Of a stretch of DNA of 64,000 bases, positions 9,224 through 18,191 are shown one piece after another; position 1 is the first letter of the stretch, and each line of letters opens with the position of its first letter. The stretch comes from Gottschalkia purinilytica (GTDB lineage: Bacteria; Bacillota; Clostridia; Tissierellales; Gottschalkiaceae): contig NZ_LGSS01000001.1 in the NCBI RefSeq assembly GCF_001190785.1, positions 310,001 through 374,000 on the forward strand, given 5' to 3'. A program made the position numbers and the translations under genes. Below the pieces are notes generated by a model. The model ran no database searches and was not told the DNA's origin. It worked only from the letters and a program-made list of their open reading frames with translations.

Positions 9224-9458
9224 AACATAATCCTCCTTTATGTAAAAATTAAAGTCCTTAATATATAGATTAAATGTTATTGCTATTATTTTCAACTTTT
9301 TTTATAAAATTATAATAATTATTAAGTTCAATTAACATAATATTTCTAATATAATTTTAAGGAATAATTGATTGGAACAAGATAGTTATATTGGTTACAA
9401 TACCCAAGTTTTGTTCCCAAAATCAGCTATTTTTAAAAAGTATCTATAACATTATATA

Positions 9459-9486
9459 AAGGTAGCAGTAATATTTCTGCTACCTT
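9459..9486 (-). terminator. Hairpin overlapping the Nudix gene stop
   Basis: A 10-bp stem, AAGGTAGCAG at 9459-9468 and CTGCTACCTT at 9477-9486, overlapping the stop codon. The minus-strand tail TTTATATA is only partly T-rich. Confidence 0.6.
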
Positions 9487-9952
9487 AACCTCTTATTTTA
9501 TTCCTTTTTATATACTTTATAACTGTTTTATAAACGTTATTTTTACAAGATATATTTTCAGGAAGAGTATCAAATATTTTTACTAAATCTGTTTCACTCC
9601 ATACAGGCTTAGGTTCAAATCTTTCTACGTCTGCACTAAATATAGCTATTTTATCTTTTCCACCTTTTCGTTTTAAAGTGTAATAACCTAATGCCTTTAT
9701 GTTAGTTATCACAGCTCCTGCTTCTTCAAATGCTTCCCTTATTGCGCATTCTTCTAAAGTCTCACCTGATTGTATTTTTCCAAAGGGAAATTCCCAAACT
9801 TTTCTTTTAGGGTTAAAAGCCATAACTAAACCATTATTATAAAATAAAAAGACTATACTTCCATTACAATCTCCAATATTTTCGATAGAACCTTTAGACA
9901 AATTAATATCTATATTATCTCTAGCACTATTAGTACTAAATATACGGTTCAT
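9485..9952 (-). CDS. Nudix hydrolase
   Basis: A 155-residue Nudix pyrophosphatase acting on nucleoside diphosphates linked to another moiety; the substrate cannot be read from sequence. The Nudix box begins at G58 and follows G-x5-E-x7-RE-x2-EE-x-G: E64, R72, E73, E76, E77, G79. The preceding WEFPFGKIQSGE is typical of MutT/YtkD-like enzymes that read a C-terminal phosphate. It stands alone between two intergenic gaps. YtkD of Bacillus is similar in size, so a role in nucleotide pool sanitation is plausible but not proved. Confidence 0.9.
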   Translation of the reverse strand: MNRIFSTNSARDNIDINLSKGSIENIGDCNGSIVFLFYNNGLVMAFNPKRKVWEFPFGKIQSGETLEECAIREAFEEAGAVITNIKALGYYTLKRKGGKDKIAIFSADVERFEPKPVWSETDLVKIFDTLPENISCKNNVYKTVIKYIKRNKIRG

Positions 9953-10043
9953 CTTATCACCTACTAAATATGCTTTTCTTTAATGTTTCTAAAATATATT
10001 ATGCAGTAAAGTAACAAGTGTACCAAAATTATACTAAATTATT

Positions 10044-11693
10044 TTAATAACAGCTTCCTCCTATAAACTCTTTAATAATAGATGTACAAGGTATACTATC
10101 TTCATTCTCTATAGTTTTAAAGTAACTTAAAAACTTTAATAATCTTTTACTTTCTCTATAATATACACTTTTCTTGGTAATTTTCTTTAATAATGGCTCT
10201 GCGTATTTTTTTAATATAGAGAGTTCATAAACTAAAGATGAGTTAAACATTGCATCTGCTTCCTCTTGAAAAGGAAATATACCTCTTTCTTCGCCTCTTC
10301 TTACAGAATCCCATAACTCTAAAGTTCTTTCAGCATCATTTCCTCTATATTTATAGTCTCTCACTATTCTTCTTATAAGTCTTGTATCTGTAGTATGTAT
10401 TCTATTATGACTATCTATATTTAGCTGTGTAAGTGAACTTATATATATTTTAAACTTATTTTTCTTTGGTATAGAAGCTGTTAATATTTCATTAAGTCCA
10501 TGTATCCCTTCTATTATTAATAATGTGTTTTTATCTAGTTTTATTTTATTTCCACAGTACTCTCTTTTTCCAGTTATAAAATTAAACTTAGGTATTTCTA
10601 TCTCTTCTCCCTCTAATATTTTAACTAAATCTTTGTTAAATAAGTCTAAATCTATTGCATCAATAGATTCAAAATCATATTCCCCATTCTCGTCTATTGG
10701 AGTATTTTCTCTATCTACGAAATAATCATCTAGTGATATAGATATACTATCTTTACAGTTTACCTTTAACTGAGTATCTAATCGACGTGCAAAAGTAGTT
10801 TTTCCAGAAGAAGTAGGTCCTGCAATTAATATCAATTTAATATCCTCATTTTTACATATTTCATCTGAAATATGTGCTATTTTCTTTTCATGTAGTGCTT
10901 CAGATATTCTTATAATACTTCCTATTTCTCCTTTATAAACTTTATCATTAAGGGCACCTACATATCCTATATCTAATATATTAGCCCACTTTTCAGTTTC
11001 TCTAAATATGTTTGCTAGTTTATTCTGTGGTTTAAATTCAGGTATATCATAATCATGTTCTTTGATAGGATGCTGCAGTATTATTCCATTTCCATATGGT
11101 ATTAAGTCAAATTTTTCTATTATTCCAGTATAAGGAGCAAGATATCCATAGAAGTTATTAATGAAGTTATCTAAATTATAAATATGCATTTTATCTTTTC
11201 CAGATTGTTTTAAAAGTCTAATTTTATCGTACATTCCTTGATCTTCGAATATATTTATAGCTGTATCTATGTTTATTAATTCTCTTATTATTTGCATATC
11301 TTTTTCTATTATCTCTTTCATATATGATTTTATATTTCTTATATCATCTTCAGTAATACTAGTACCTTTATGTAATTCAGTATATATACCCTTACTTAAG
11401 GAATGTTCTATTGTTACTTCACAATTTTCAAATAAATCTTTACACGCCTTTATATATATGTAAGTTAAAGTCCTAGTATAAATTCTTAATCCATCATTAT
11501 CTTGTATATCTATAAACTCAATATTACAGCTTTCTTCTAATGGATAATCCAAATGCTTTATTTCATTATTTATTACTGCACCTAAATATTTTTTATAATC
11601 TTCTTTATACATAAGTTTAAGTATATCTTTTAATAAAGTTTTTTTAGGTATAATTATGCTTTCGTTATCAACTATAACCTTTATCTCTTCCAT
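10044..11693 (-). CDS. TGS-like plus uridine-kinase-family nucleoside kinase
   Basis: A 549-residue two-part protein: a threonyl-tRNA-synthetase-like N-terminal half (small beta-grasp segment, about residues 1-60, then an AlaX/ThrRS-editing-like part) and a C-terminal phosphoribulokinase/uridine kinase domain. The P-loop reads AGPTSSGKTTFARRL around residue 285, followed by ISLDDYFVDRE and IIEGIHGLNE. Such fusions are common in Clostridia and Thermotogae and are annotated as nucleoside kinases; the true substrate is unknown. The ORF extends ten codons upstream, but GGGGTG is spaced for the ATG at 11691-11693. It is monocistronic. Confidence 0.85.
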   Translation of the reverse strand: MEEIKVIVDNESIIIPKKTLLKDILKLMYKEDYKKYLGAVINNEIKHLDYPLEESCNIEFIDIQDNDGLRIYTRTLTYIYIKACKDLFENCEVTIEHSLSKGIYTELHKGTSITEDDIRNIKSYMKEIIEKDMQIIRELINIDTAINIFEDQGMYDKIRLLKQSGKDKMHIYNLDNFINNFYGYLAPYTGIIEKFDLIPYGNGIILQHPIKEHDYDIPEFKPQNKLANIFRETEKWANILDIGYVGALNDKVYKGEIGSIIRISEALHEKKIAHISDEICKNEDIKLILIAGPTSSGKTTFARRLDTQLKVNCKDSISISLDDYFVDRENTPIDENGEYDFESIDAIDLDLFNKDLVKILEGEEIEIPKFNFITGKREYCGNKIKLDKNTLLIIEGIHGLNEILTASIPKKNKFKIYISSLTQLNIDSHNRIHTTDTRLIRRIVRDYKYRGNDAERTLELWDSVRRGEERGIFPFQEEADAMFNSSLVYELSILKKYAEPLLKKITKKSVYYRESKRLLKFLSYFKTIENEDSIPCTSIIKEFIGGSCY

Positions 11694-11792
11694 CACACCA
11701 TCACCCCAATTAATATAAGTCATTCACAATCTAATATATATTTTTTCCTTTTTATATATTACCTTTTTCTTCATCTTTTAGCAAATCCCAAT

Positions 11793-11824
11793 AAAAAATA
11801 AGTTCCTTTTCAAAGGAACTTATT
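11793..11824 (-). terminator. Terminator after CBS-domain gene
   Basis: Arms 11797-11809 and 11812-11824 (AATAAGTTCCTTT / AAAGGAACTTATT) with a T tract on the minus-strand side. Confidence 0.85.
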
Positions 11825-11844
11825 CTCAAAATTATATTTAATTT

Positions 11845-12276
11845 TTAGTAAGGTGTAAAAGGACTATTTTCTGAAATAGATGATAACGCACTTCCTGCTT
11901 CATCAACATGCTTATCTCTAATAGCTAAGTCTCCTAAAGCTACTATACCTACTATCTTACCATTTTCAACAACTGGAAGTCTTCTTATTTGATTTTGAGA
12001 CATGATTTTTGCTGCTTCGTTTACATCTGTTTCTGGACTTACAGATATAATATTTAAAGACATTATATCTCCTACTGGTGTATTTAAGCTAACACCTTGA
12101 GATATCCCTCTAATCACTATATCTCTATCTGTAATGATTCCAACTGGAACGTCTTTTTGATCACATACAGGTATAGATCCAACATCTAAGCTTCTCATTT
12201 CATTTGATACTTCTTGTATATTAGCGTTTGTACTAACTGTTTTTACATGAGAACTCATTATATCTCTAACTTTCAC
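11845..12276 (-). CDS. Tandem CBS-domain protein
   Basis: A 143-residue protein built almost wholly from two CBS domains (about residues 7-56 and 72-122), as shown by the repeated pattern IMSSHVKTVSTNANIQEV / IMSLNIISVSPETDVNEA and the paired ITDRDIVIRG and VALGDLAIRD segments. Free CBS pairs bind adenine nucleotides and act as regulators; no catalytic domain is present. The start is GTG (12274-12276) with AGGAGG eight bases upstream. Its partner is not evident from the neighbourhood. The short C-terminal tail (SSISENSPFTPY) has no recognised motif. Confidence 0.9.
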   Translation of the reverse strand: MKVRDIMSSHVKTVSTNANIQEVSNEMRSLDVGSIPVCDQKDVPVGIITDRDIVIRGISQGVSLNTPVGDIMSLNIISVSPETDVNEAAKIMSQNQIRRLPVVENGKIVGIVALGDLAIRDKHVDEAGSALSSISENSPFTPY

Positions 12277-12370
12277 TATTATTACCTCCTAAATATATTT
12301 TTGTACATATTTAGGTTATGTAATTTTAAAAATTTTATAAAACTTTTTATTGCACTTAAACCTATATTTT

Positions 12371-13345
12371 TCAAGCATTGAATAATTCTTTTTCTATAAA
12401 GATTAAGTCTCTATCCATGTTGGCTGTAAACTCTTGTTCATTCAAATATTCTAATTCTTTTTCAAGTCCATTAAATACTATTTTATAAGCATGTAAAAAT
12501 TGATCTTTTAATTTATACTTCTCTTTAAGCTCTCTATTAAGCTTAACATTTCCATATTTAGTATCTCCTATAATAGGATGTCCTATAGATGATAAATGTG
12601 CCCTTATTTGATGAGTTCTTCCTGTTATTAAATCTATTTCCAATAGAGTATATTCACCATTAGTTTTCAATACTTTTATATCAGTATTTATTTCCTTTGA
12701 ATCTTTTTCACTTTTTTTAGTAACTACTACTTTATTATCTTTTTCATTTTTCTTTAAATACCCTTTTAATTTTAAGTTTTTAGTCATATTTCCTTTTACA
12801 ATACATTTATAATACTTTTTTATATTGCCTTCTTTTATAGATTTATTTATGAGCTGTAAAGATGTGAAGTTTTTAGCTCCTATTATTAGTCCACTTGTAT
12901 TTCTATCTAGTCTATTGCATATTGATGGTGTAAAAGTTTTTTCTAATCTAGGAACATATTCTCCTTTAGCATATAAATATCCTACTAATTGATCTACTAT
13001 ATTAGATTCTTTATAGTCTTTCTCTGTTGAATGAGATAACATTCCTTTAGGTTTATTTATTAGAATTATATTGTCATCTTCATAAATTATATCTAATCTA
13101 ATATTTTTTATTATTTCCTTCTCATTTTTTTTAAACTTATCTATGGTTTCTTCAGAAAGATATAAGTTTATCTTATCCCCTTCTACAACTATGTCTTCTG
13201 GATTAGCTTTTTTTCCATTAAGCTTTATTCGTTTCTTTCTTAACATTTTATATATAAAGCTTTTATTAGCATTTGAGAGATATTTTTTTAGGAATCTATC
13301 AATCCTTTGATTATGTTCATTTTTATCGATTACTATTTCCTTCAA
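12371..13345 (-). CDS. RluA-family 23S rRNA/tRNA pseudouridine synthase
   Basis: It isomerises uridine to pseudouridine in RNA. The 324-residue protein has an N-terminal S4 RNA-binding domain (about 12-60) and a RluA catalytic domain whose motif reads NRLDRNTSG, with catalytic D147. Canonical enzymes have HRLD; here the histidine position is Asn, which is seen in some RluC/RluD-type members. ITGRTHQIRAHL near residue 245 is the second family signature. Target site cannot be assigned. A second, unrelated-subfamily pseudouridine synthase lies at 15461-16180. Confidence 0.9.
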   Translation of the reverse strand: MKEIVIDKNEHNQRIDRFLKKYLSNANKSFIYKMLRKKRIKLNGKKANPEDIVVEGDKINLYLSEETIDKFKKNEKEIIKNIRLDIIYEDDNIILINKPKGMLSHSTEKDYKESNIVDQLVGYLYAKGEYVPRLEKTFTPSICNRLDRNTSGLIIGAKNFTSLQLINKSIKEGNIKKYYKCIVKGNMTKNLKLKGYLKKNEKDNKVVVTKKSEKDSKEINTDIKVLKTNGEYTLLEIDLITGRTHQIRAHLSSIGHPIIGDTKYGNVKLNRELKEKYKLKDQFLHAYKIVFNGLEKELEYLNEQEFTANMDRDLIFIEKELFNA

Positions 13346-13614
13346 CTTATATCACAACCTTTTAATAAATTATGTCTTATCTTTCCTACTATATTATATT
13401 TTATATCTATATTTTTTTCTTTAAAGACAATATATAACATAAATTATTAGTATCATATAATTTAATATGTATTTAATTAAAGATATTTAAACATCAAAAC
13501 TGTTATTTGTCAATAAATCTTCTATGTCTCTTTATATGTCCTATGTATATGTTGAAATATTTTAGTCATATGTGTTATTATTTATTTATTAGCGATAACA
13601 TGGAGGTAATTTTG

Positions 13615-14121
13615 ATGGACAAGTTTATTGAAAAAGTAAAAGACTTTCTATATGATGCTACTGATTATGTACTAATACTCTTAATAGTGGTTGTCGTAGC
13701 AGGCGTTATAGGATGGAAACTAGATATTTTGTTTGCTAAGGGTTCAGATGATGAAAATATAGCTAGCAATACATCTAAGGTTGAAAAGGAAATAAGTAAA
13801 GAATCTAAATCTAAAAACAAGAATAAAGATAAGAATAAGAACTCTGATAAAAAAGCTTCTAATAAAAATGACAAACAAGATAATAAAAAAACAGATAAAG
13901 AAGTGAAAAAAGAGGTTATTCCTGTTACTATACCTCAAGGATCTCTTCCTCCAGCTATAGCAAACATCTTGGTAGAGCAAGGTGTTATAAGTGATAAATA
14001 TGAGTTCTTGAAAAAGTCTCAAGAAATGCAACTTGATACAAAACTTAGATCAGGATATTATGAAATTGAAAAGGGAAGTTCTCTTGAAACTATCATAAAG
14101 GTAATAGCAAAACAACAATAA
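13615..14121 (+). CDS. Membrane protein with MltG-type LysM-like domain, no catalytic domain
   Basis: A 168-residue single-pass protein. One transmembrane helix lies at about residues 17-38, then a Lys/Asn/Asp/Ser linker (about 45-100), then a C-terminal domain VTIPQGSLPPAIANILVEQG ... SGYYEIEKGSSLETIIKVI. That domain resembles the LysM-like subdomain of the YceG/MltG lytic transglycosylase, but the catalytic YceG part is absent. Such short proteins recur in Clostridia with unknown role; binding to nascent glycan strands is a guess. The ORF runs upstream, but TGGAGGT fits the ATG at 13615. A terminator follows at once. Confidence 0.75.
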   Translation: MDKFIEKVKDFLYDATDYVLILLIVVVVAGVIGWKLDILFAKGSDDENIASNTSKVEKEISKESKSKNKNKDKNKNSDKKASNKNDKQDNKKTDKEVKKEVIPVTIPQGSLPPAIANILVEQGVISDKYEFLKKSQEMQLDTKLRSGYYEIEKGSSLETIIKVIAKQQ

Positions 14122-14149
14122 AAGCGACTTAAATAGTCGCTTTTATTGT
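14115..14149. terminator. Bidirectional terminator
   Basis: A 15-bp stem, 14115-14129 and 14135-14149 (core AAAAGCGACT / AGTCGCTTTT), between two convergent genes. Confidence 0.8.
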
Positions 14150-14165
14150 TTGCATTATATTATTT

Positions 14166-14714
14166 CTAGTATTTCTCATTTATATATTCGTCTATAAGAG
14201 ACTTTTTCTTTCTTTCTATAAATACCCTCTCTTCACGTAAAACCCTAAGAAGCCATCTACTTTTAGAATGAAAAATTGCATATTCATAATCTTTTAAAAC
14301 TATTTCATACAATTTATCATTTAAATATCTTGATTCTGCTTTTATAAAGTATGCTTCCATGTTTTTAAATTCTAAAAATTTTAACAATTGTAACGTTGCC
14401 TGGTCTTTTTTGCTATAATAAGAATTAGCCTTATGTATATAGTCCTTTCTTTGGTCTATATAGTCTGGATTGTCTCTTAATTCACCTGCCATCATATTAT
14501 AGTATTTAGCTAAAACATTAAAATACTGATAGTTATACATACCTTTTTCATAACTATCTATTCTTGAAAAAGGCTTTAGATTTATCCTTTGAACAAAATC
14601 AAAATTCCCTCTAAGAAATTCCCTCTTTGTTATATCCCCATTTTTATATTGTATAATTAGAGAATCTCTATGTTTAAAAAACGTATCAAAAATACTTGCT
14701 GTCTTAAAACCCAT
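14166..14714 (-). CDS. Conserved clostridial protein of unknown function (DUF6648-like)
   Basis: A 182-residue soluble, mostly helical, Lys/Tyr-rich protein without signal peptide or membrane segment. It resembles proteins I recall as DUF6648 in Clostridia, but I cannot confirm that family call. No catalytic motif is visible. A GTG at 14724-14726 would add four residues; that GTG lies inside the AGGGTG ribosome site that suits the ATG at 14712-14714, so I use the ATG. It is convergent with the MltG-like gene and shares its terminator. Confidence 0.6.
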   Translation of the reverse strand: MGFKTASIFDTFFKHRDSLIIQYKNGDITKREFLRGNFDFVQRINLKPFSRIDSYEKGMYNYQYFNVLAKYYNMMAGELRDNPDYIDQRKDYIHKANSYYSKKDQATLQLLKFLEFKNMEAYFIKAESRYLNDKLYEIVLKDYEYAIFHSKSRWLLRVLREERVFIERKKKSLIDEYINEKY

Positions 14715-14823
14715 CAATATAAACACCCTATCTAAATCTTATATTTATCTATTAATTTAATTATAACACAATAAAAACAGAAGCTACCTAAAAAATTAGC
14801 TAGCCTCTATTTTTATCTTCGGT

Positions 14824-15339
14824 TTATCTCTTTTTAAGTCTTATTTTTGTACTAATCATTGCATAAGACAAGAATAACAATAATATAGCTAAAGCATATA
14901 TATTAAATTTATATTTAATAGAGTATAGAGAAATAATAGATACTAACCCTCCTGCTAAGGTAATAGGTATCCCGACATATACTCCCTCAAATGTGGTAGT
15001 ATTATACCTAGCTAATCTATATGCTCCTGATACTGCATATAGTATTGTTATAAGAGTCCCTATTGATCCTAAACTTACTAATTTTATATTCCATATAAGA
15101 ATAGATGGTGCTATTCCGAAAGATATTAAATCACATAACGAATCTAATTCTTTTCCAAGACTACTTGTAGCATTAAACTTTCTAGCTAACATACCATCAA
15201 ATCTATCTAGTAAAGTAGCCAATATTATTAATAGGGAAGATAAGTAATATTCATTATGAAACATATTAATAATTGCTAAAACTCCTAATGAAAGATTCAA
15301 TAAAGTGAATAAATTAGGTAACTTACTTTTAATTTCCAT
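14824..15339 (-). CDS. pssA: CDP-diacylglycerol-serine O-phosphatidyltransferase
   Basis: An integral membrane enzyme that makes phosphatidylserine from CDP-diacylglycerol and serine. The CDP-alcohol phosphotransferase signature D48-G49-x2-A52-R53-x8-G62-x3-D66-x3-D70 is complete. About five to six further helices follow in 171 residues, the short Gram-positive PssA form. GAGGAG seven bases upstream supports the ATG at 15337-15339 over an upstream in-frame start. No psd (decarboxylase) gene is adjacent. The related PgsA would be the main alternative; sequence style (ADLLDRFDGMLAR-type) favours PssA. Confidence 0.82.
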   Translation of the reverse strand: MEIKSKLPNLFTLLNLSLGVLAIINMFHNEYYLSSLLIILATLLDRFDGMLARKFNATSSLGKELDSLCDLISFGIAPSILIWNIKLVSLGSIGTLITILYAVSGAYRLARYNTTTFEGVYVGIPITLAGGLVSIISLYSIKYKFNIYALAILLLFLSYAMISTKIRLKKR

Positions 15340-15460
15340 GTTGTTACTCCTCATATATAATATTATAGTATTATTTCATTACATGTTATTATTATATAGT
15401 ATGATTATGTCTATATCAAATTTTTTGTTAAGATATTAAGTATAATATCTCTACAATAGA

Positions 15461-16180
15461 TTATTTTTCCAGCAAATTTATTTCATTTTCTGTCAACTCT
15501 CTATAGTCTCCTAATTTCAATGATTCATCTAATTTAAGAGCTCCCATAGAAATTCTTTTTAAATATATAACTTTTTTATCTACTGCTTGAAACATTCTTT
15601 TAACTTGATGAAATTTCCCTTCAACTATTGTCAAATTTATTTTAGATATTGTATCAGATTCTAATATTTCAAGTTCAGCAGGTAACGTCTTATATTCTTC
15701 TTCTATATAAACCCCTTCTTTAAACTTTATAATATCTTTTTCATCAACTATTCCCTCAATTTCTGCATAATAAGTTTTCTTTACATGCTTCTTAGGGGAT
15801 AATATCCTATGTGCTAGTTGTCCGTCATTTGAAAGTATTAATAATCCTTCAGTATCTTTATCTAATCTGCCTACTGGAAATGGATTAAATACTTTATACT
15901 TATCTTCTATAAGATCTACCACTGTCTCACTAATAGGATCATCAGTAGAAGATACAACTCCATTAGGTTTATTCATCATAATATATATATACTTTCTATA
16001 AAAAACTTCTTCATCATCAACTTCAATTTTACTAATTAAGGGGTCTAATTTAAAAGAACTATCTTTTATTATTTTTCCATCTACTTTTATAATTCCCTGT
16101 TTTGCTAAACTTTTTATATCCTTTCTACTTCCGTACCCTAAGTTAGCTAATATCTTATCAAGTCTATCAACTTTTCCCAT
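15461..16180 (-). CDS. RsuA/RluB-family pseudouridine synthase
   Basis: A 239-residue rRNA pseudouridine synthase with an N-terminal S4 domain (about 3-48) and a catalytic domain with VGRLDKDTEGLLI; the catalytic aspartate is D107. KTYYAEIEG and LTIVEGKFHQVKRMF further mark the RsuA/RluB/RluE/RluF branch. The specific rRNA site cannot be read from the sequence. It follows the RsmF-like gene by 17 bases and is probably co-transcribed with it, giving a small rRNA-modification operon. Confidence 0.9.
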   Translation of the reverse strand: MGKVDRLDKILANLGYGSRKDIKSLAKQGIIKVDGKIIKDSSFKLDPLISKIEVDDEEVFYRKYIYIMMNKPNGVVSSTDDPISETVVDLIEDKYKVFNPFPVGRLDKDTEGLLILSNDGQLAHRILSPKKHVKKTYYAEIEGIVDEKDIIKFKEGVYIEEEYKTLPAELEILESDTISKINLTIVEGKFHQVKRMFQAVDKKVIYLKRISMGALKLDESLKLGDYRELTENEINLLEK

Positions 16181-16197
16181 TTTTCCCTCCTAAAAGT

Positions 16198-17553
16198 CTA
16201 TCTCATTCTCCAGTCAAAATTATATTGATTCTTTAAATTTCCTTCAACTTGTTTTCCCCATCCTACAGGATAGTTATCTATACATACCAATTTCCATCCT
16301 TTTTCACCTTCGGTAATTAAAGTTTCACCTTTTAAGTATTTTATAGCTTCTATACTTTCACTAGAAAAATTAATTGTACTTTTACATTCTTTTTTACTTA
16401 AAGACATCGCTAATCCTTGACTAGGTTCAAATCTTCCTTTTAAAATATCTCCTATATACAAACCTTGCTTGACTACTCTTAACCCTGACATATCTGGCAA
16501 TCCTGAAGGGATTAGGAATAATTTATTTTCGATTTTATGCAAATTATCCCTATATTCAATATTAAGATAGTTTTTTTGAAATTCCAAGTATCTTTCAATG
16601 TCTATATTATTACAATTAAATGAAATGTTTTCAACTTCATTTCCATCTTTTTTTCTAAGAGAAGCAATAAAATGTCCCTCTCCTTTTATTTTATGTGGCC
16701 ATATTCTCTTAGTATTTCTAATATCTTTATTTCCATTAACCCAATCTGGATTTCCGTAATCTAATCCATCCATATTTTTTATTTCTTCAATTTCAAACTC
16801 TGGATACTTTCTTATAAACCAATCAATAGTTCCTTCATCTTCTTCCGGAGAAAATGTACATGTTGAATAAACTATTCTGCCTCCTGGTTTAAGCATCTTA
16901 GGAATAGAATCTAATATCTCTCTTTGCATACTACAACACTTTTCCACAGAAGAGTCACTCCAACTTTTTATAGTCTTTGGATCTCTTCTAAACATACCTT
17001 CTCCAGAACAAGGTGCATCTACTAATATTTTATCAAAATATGATAAAAATTTATTAGAAATATTTTCAGGACTTTCATTAGTAATCACACAGTTTTTCAT
17101 ACCACAAAGTTCCACATTTTTAACTAGCGCTTTAGCTCTTTTAGGACTTATATCATTAGCAATAATTAATCCTTGTCCTTTAAGCTTACTTGCTATCTGT
17201 GTAGTTTTTCCTCCAGGTGCAGCACTTATATCAAGAACTCTATCACCTGGCTTTGGATCTAAAACTTCTACTGGAGTCATAGCACTAGGCTCCTGTATAT
17301 AATATAGACCACAGTGATAATGAGGATGCTTTCCTGGTCTTGATTCATCTCCTTGTATATAAAAACCCTCCTTTATCCAGGATATAGGTTCTAATTTGAA
17401 TGGAGTAATTTTCAAATATTCTTCAACTGATATCTTTAAAGTATTTATTCTTATGCCTTTATAATGATTTTCTTTATAACTTTCTAAAAAATTGTTAAAT
17501 TCATCTTTAAGTAATTTTTCCATCTTATTTTTAAAGTTTTCTGGTAGTTTCAT
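16198..17553 (-). CDS. RsmF-type rRNA m5C methyltransferase (NOL1/NOP2/Sun)
   Basis: An S-adenosylmethionine-dependent RNA cytosine-5 methyltransferase of 451 residues. The SAM loop AAPGGKT is at 111-117. The two catalytic cysteines are C182 in DAPCSGEGMFRR and C232 in YSTCTFSPEEDE. The C-terminal part (from about 310) matches the RsmF-type PUA-like tail present in Gram-positive YebU homologues. AGGTGA precedes the ATG. A hairpin at 17612-17636 lies 60 bases upstream of the start and may influence its transcription. Confidence 0.9.
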   Translation of the reverse strand: MKLPENFKNKMEKLLKDEFNNFLESYKENHYKGIRINTLKISVEEYLKITPFKLEPISWIKEGFYIQGDESRPGKHPHYHCGLYYIQEPSAMTPVEVLDPKPGDRVLDISAAPGGKTTQIASKLKGQGLIIANDISPKRAKALVKNVELCGMKNCVITNESPENISNKFLSYFDKILVDAPCSGEGMFRRDPKTIKSWSDSSVEKCCSMQREILDSIPKMLKPGGRIVYSTCTFSPEEDEGTIDWFIRKYPEFEIEEIKNMDGLDYGNPDWVNGNKDIRNTKRIWPHKIKGEGHFIASLRKKDGNEVENISFNCNNIDIERYLEFQKNYLNIEYRDNLHKIENKLFLIPSGLPDMSGLRVVKQGLYIGDILKGRFEPSQGLAMSLSKKECKSTINFSSESIEAIKYLKGETLITEGEKGWKLVCIDNYPVGWGKQVEGNLKNQYNFDWRMR

Positions 17554-17969
17554 TGGTTCACCTGCCTAATAATATTAGTATTCTCTTTTATAAGTTATAA
17601 AATTCAAATAAGAAAAGCACTCAAACGAGTGCTTTTCCTTATTTTTCAATTTTCAAAAAATACCCTAGTATATAATAATAGTTTTATCCGAAGTTTTCAA
17701 TAAAAAACATTTAATATAAGGTTTAAAAATACAGATTATGAAAAACATATTTACCTTAAATTACTGTTTTTTATAATATATAAACTTTTATCTTTTGTTA
17801 TTAATATTGACTATAACATTAATTTGTATTATAGACATATAAAAATTCTAAAATCCAAAGATAATTATTATAGCTATCCATATTTTCACAAAATGTTAGT
17901 ACATATTTTTTTATAATATAGAAATAATAATTATTGATACCTTAGATAAAATAATAAGGAGGGTTTTAA
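17554..17969. other. AT-rich intergenic region with a terminator-like hairpin
   Basis: The divergent space between the RsmF gene and the DUF1540 gene. A perfect 11-bp stem (GAAAAGCACTC / GAGTGCTTTTC, 17612-17636) is followed on the minus strand by TTATTTG. No gene ends at this hairpin, so it could be an rsmF leader attenuator or the end of a small minus-strand RNA. Nothing else recognisable was seen. Confidence 0.5.
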
Positions 17970-18149
17970 ATGTCAAAGGCAGAAAGAACAGGTCAACCTT
18001 TAGGCGGTGTGAAATGTATAGTTAATACTTGTTATTTTCATGGAGGTAATGAAGATTACTGTACTGCTTCATCAATAGAAGTTCAACCAAGAAATGCTTC
18101 TAATTCAGATGAAACAGACTGTGCTACTTTCAGACCATCAACAAAATAG
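17970..18149 (+). CDS. DUF1540 small cysteine-rich protein
   Basis: A 59-residue protein that I translated directly. It carries the DUF1540 pattern: VKCIVNTCYFHGGNEDYCTA, then SSIEV and a final DCATF. The four cysteines are spaced as for a small metal-binding (probably zinc) knuckle. DUF1540 proteins are common in spore-forming Clostridia; no function is established. AAGGAGGG is six bases before the ATG. A strong terminator directly follows, so the gene is monocistronic. Confidence 0.85.
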   Translation: MSKAERTGQPLGGVKCIVNTCYFHGGNEDYCTASSIEVQPRNASNSDETDCATFRPSTK

Positions 18150-18156
18150 TATGTTA

Positions 18157-18184
18157 AAAGGCAGATATTTATCTGCCTTTTTTA
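18157..18184 (+). terminator. Terminator of DUF1540 gene
   Basis: Arms 18157-18166 and 18171-18180 (AAAGGCAGAT / ATCTGCCTTT) followed by T to 18183. Confidence 0.85.
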
Positions 18185-18191
18185 TATTATT

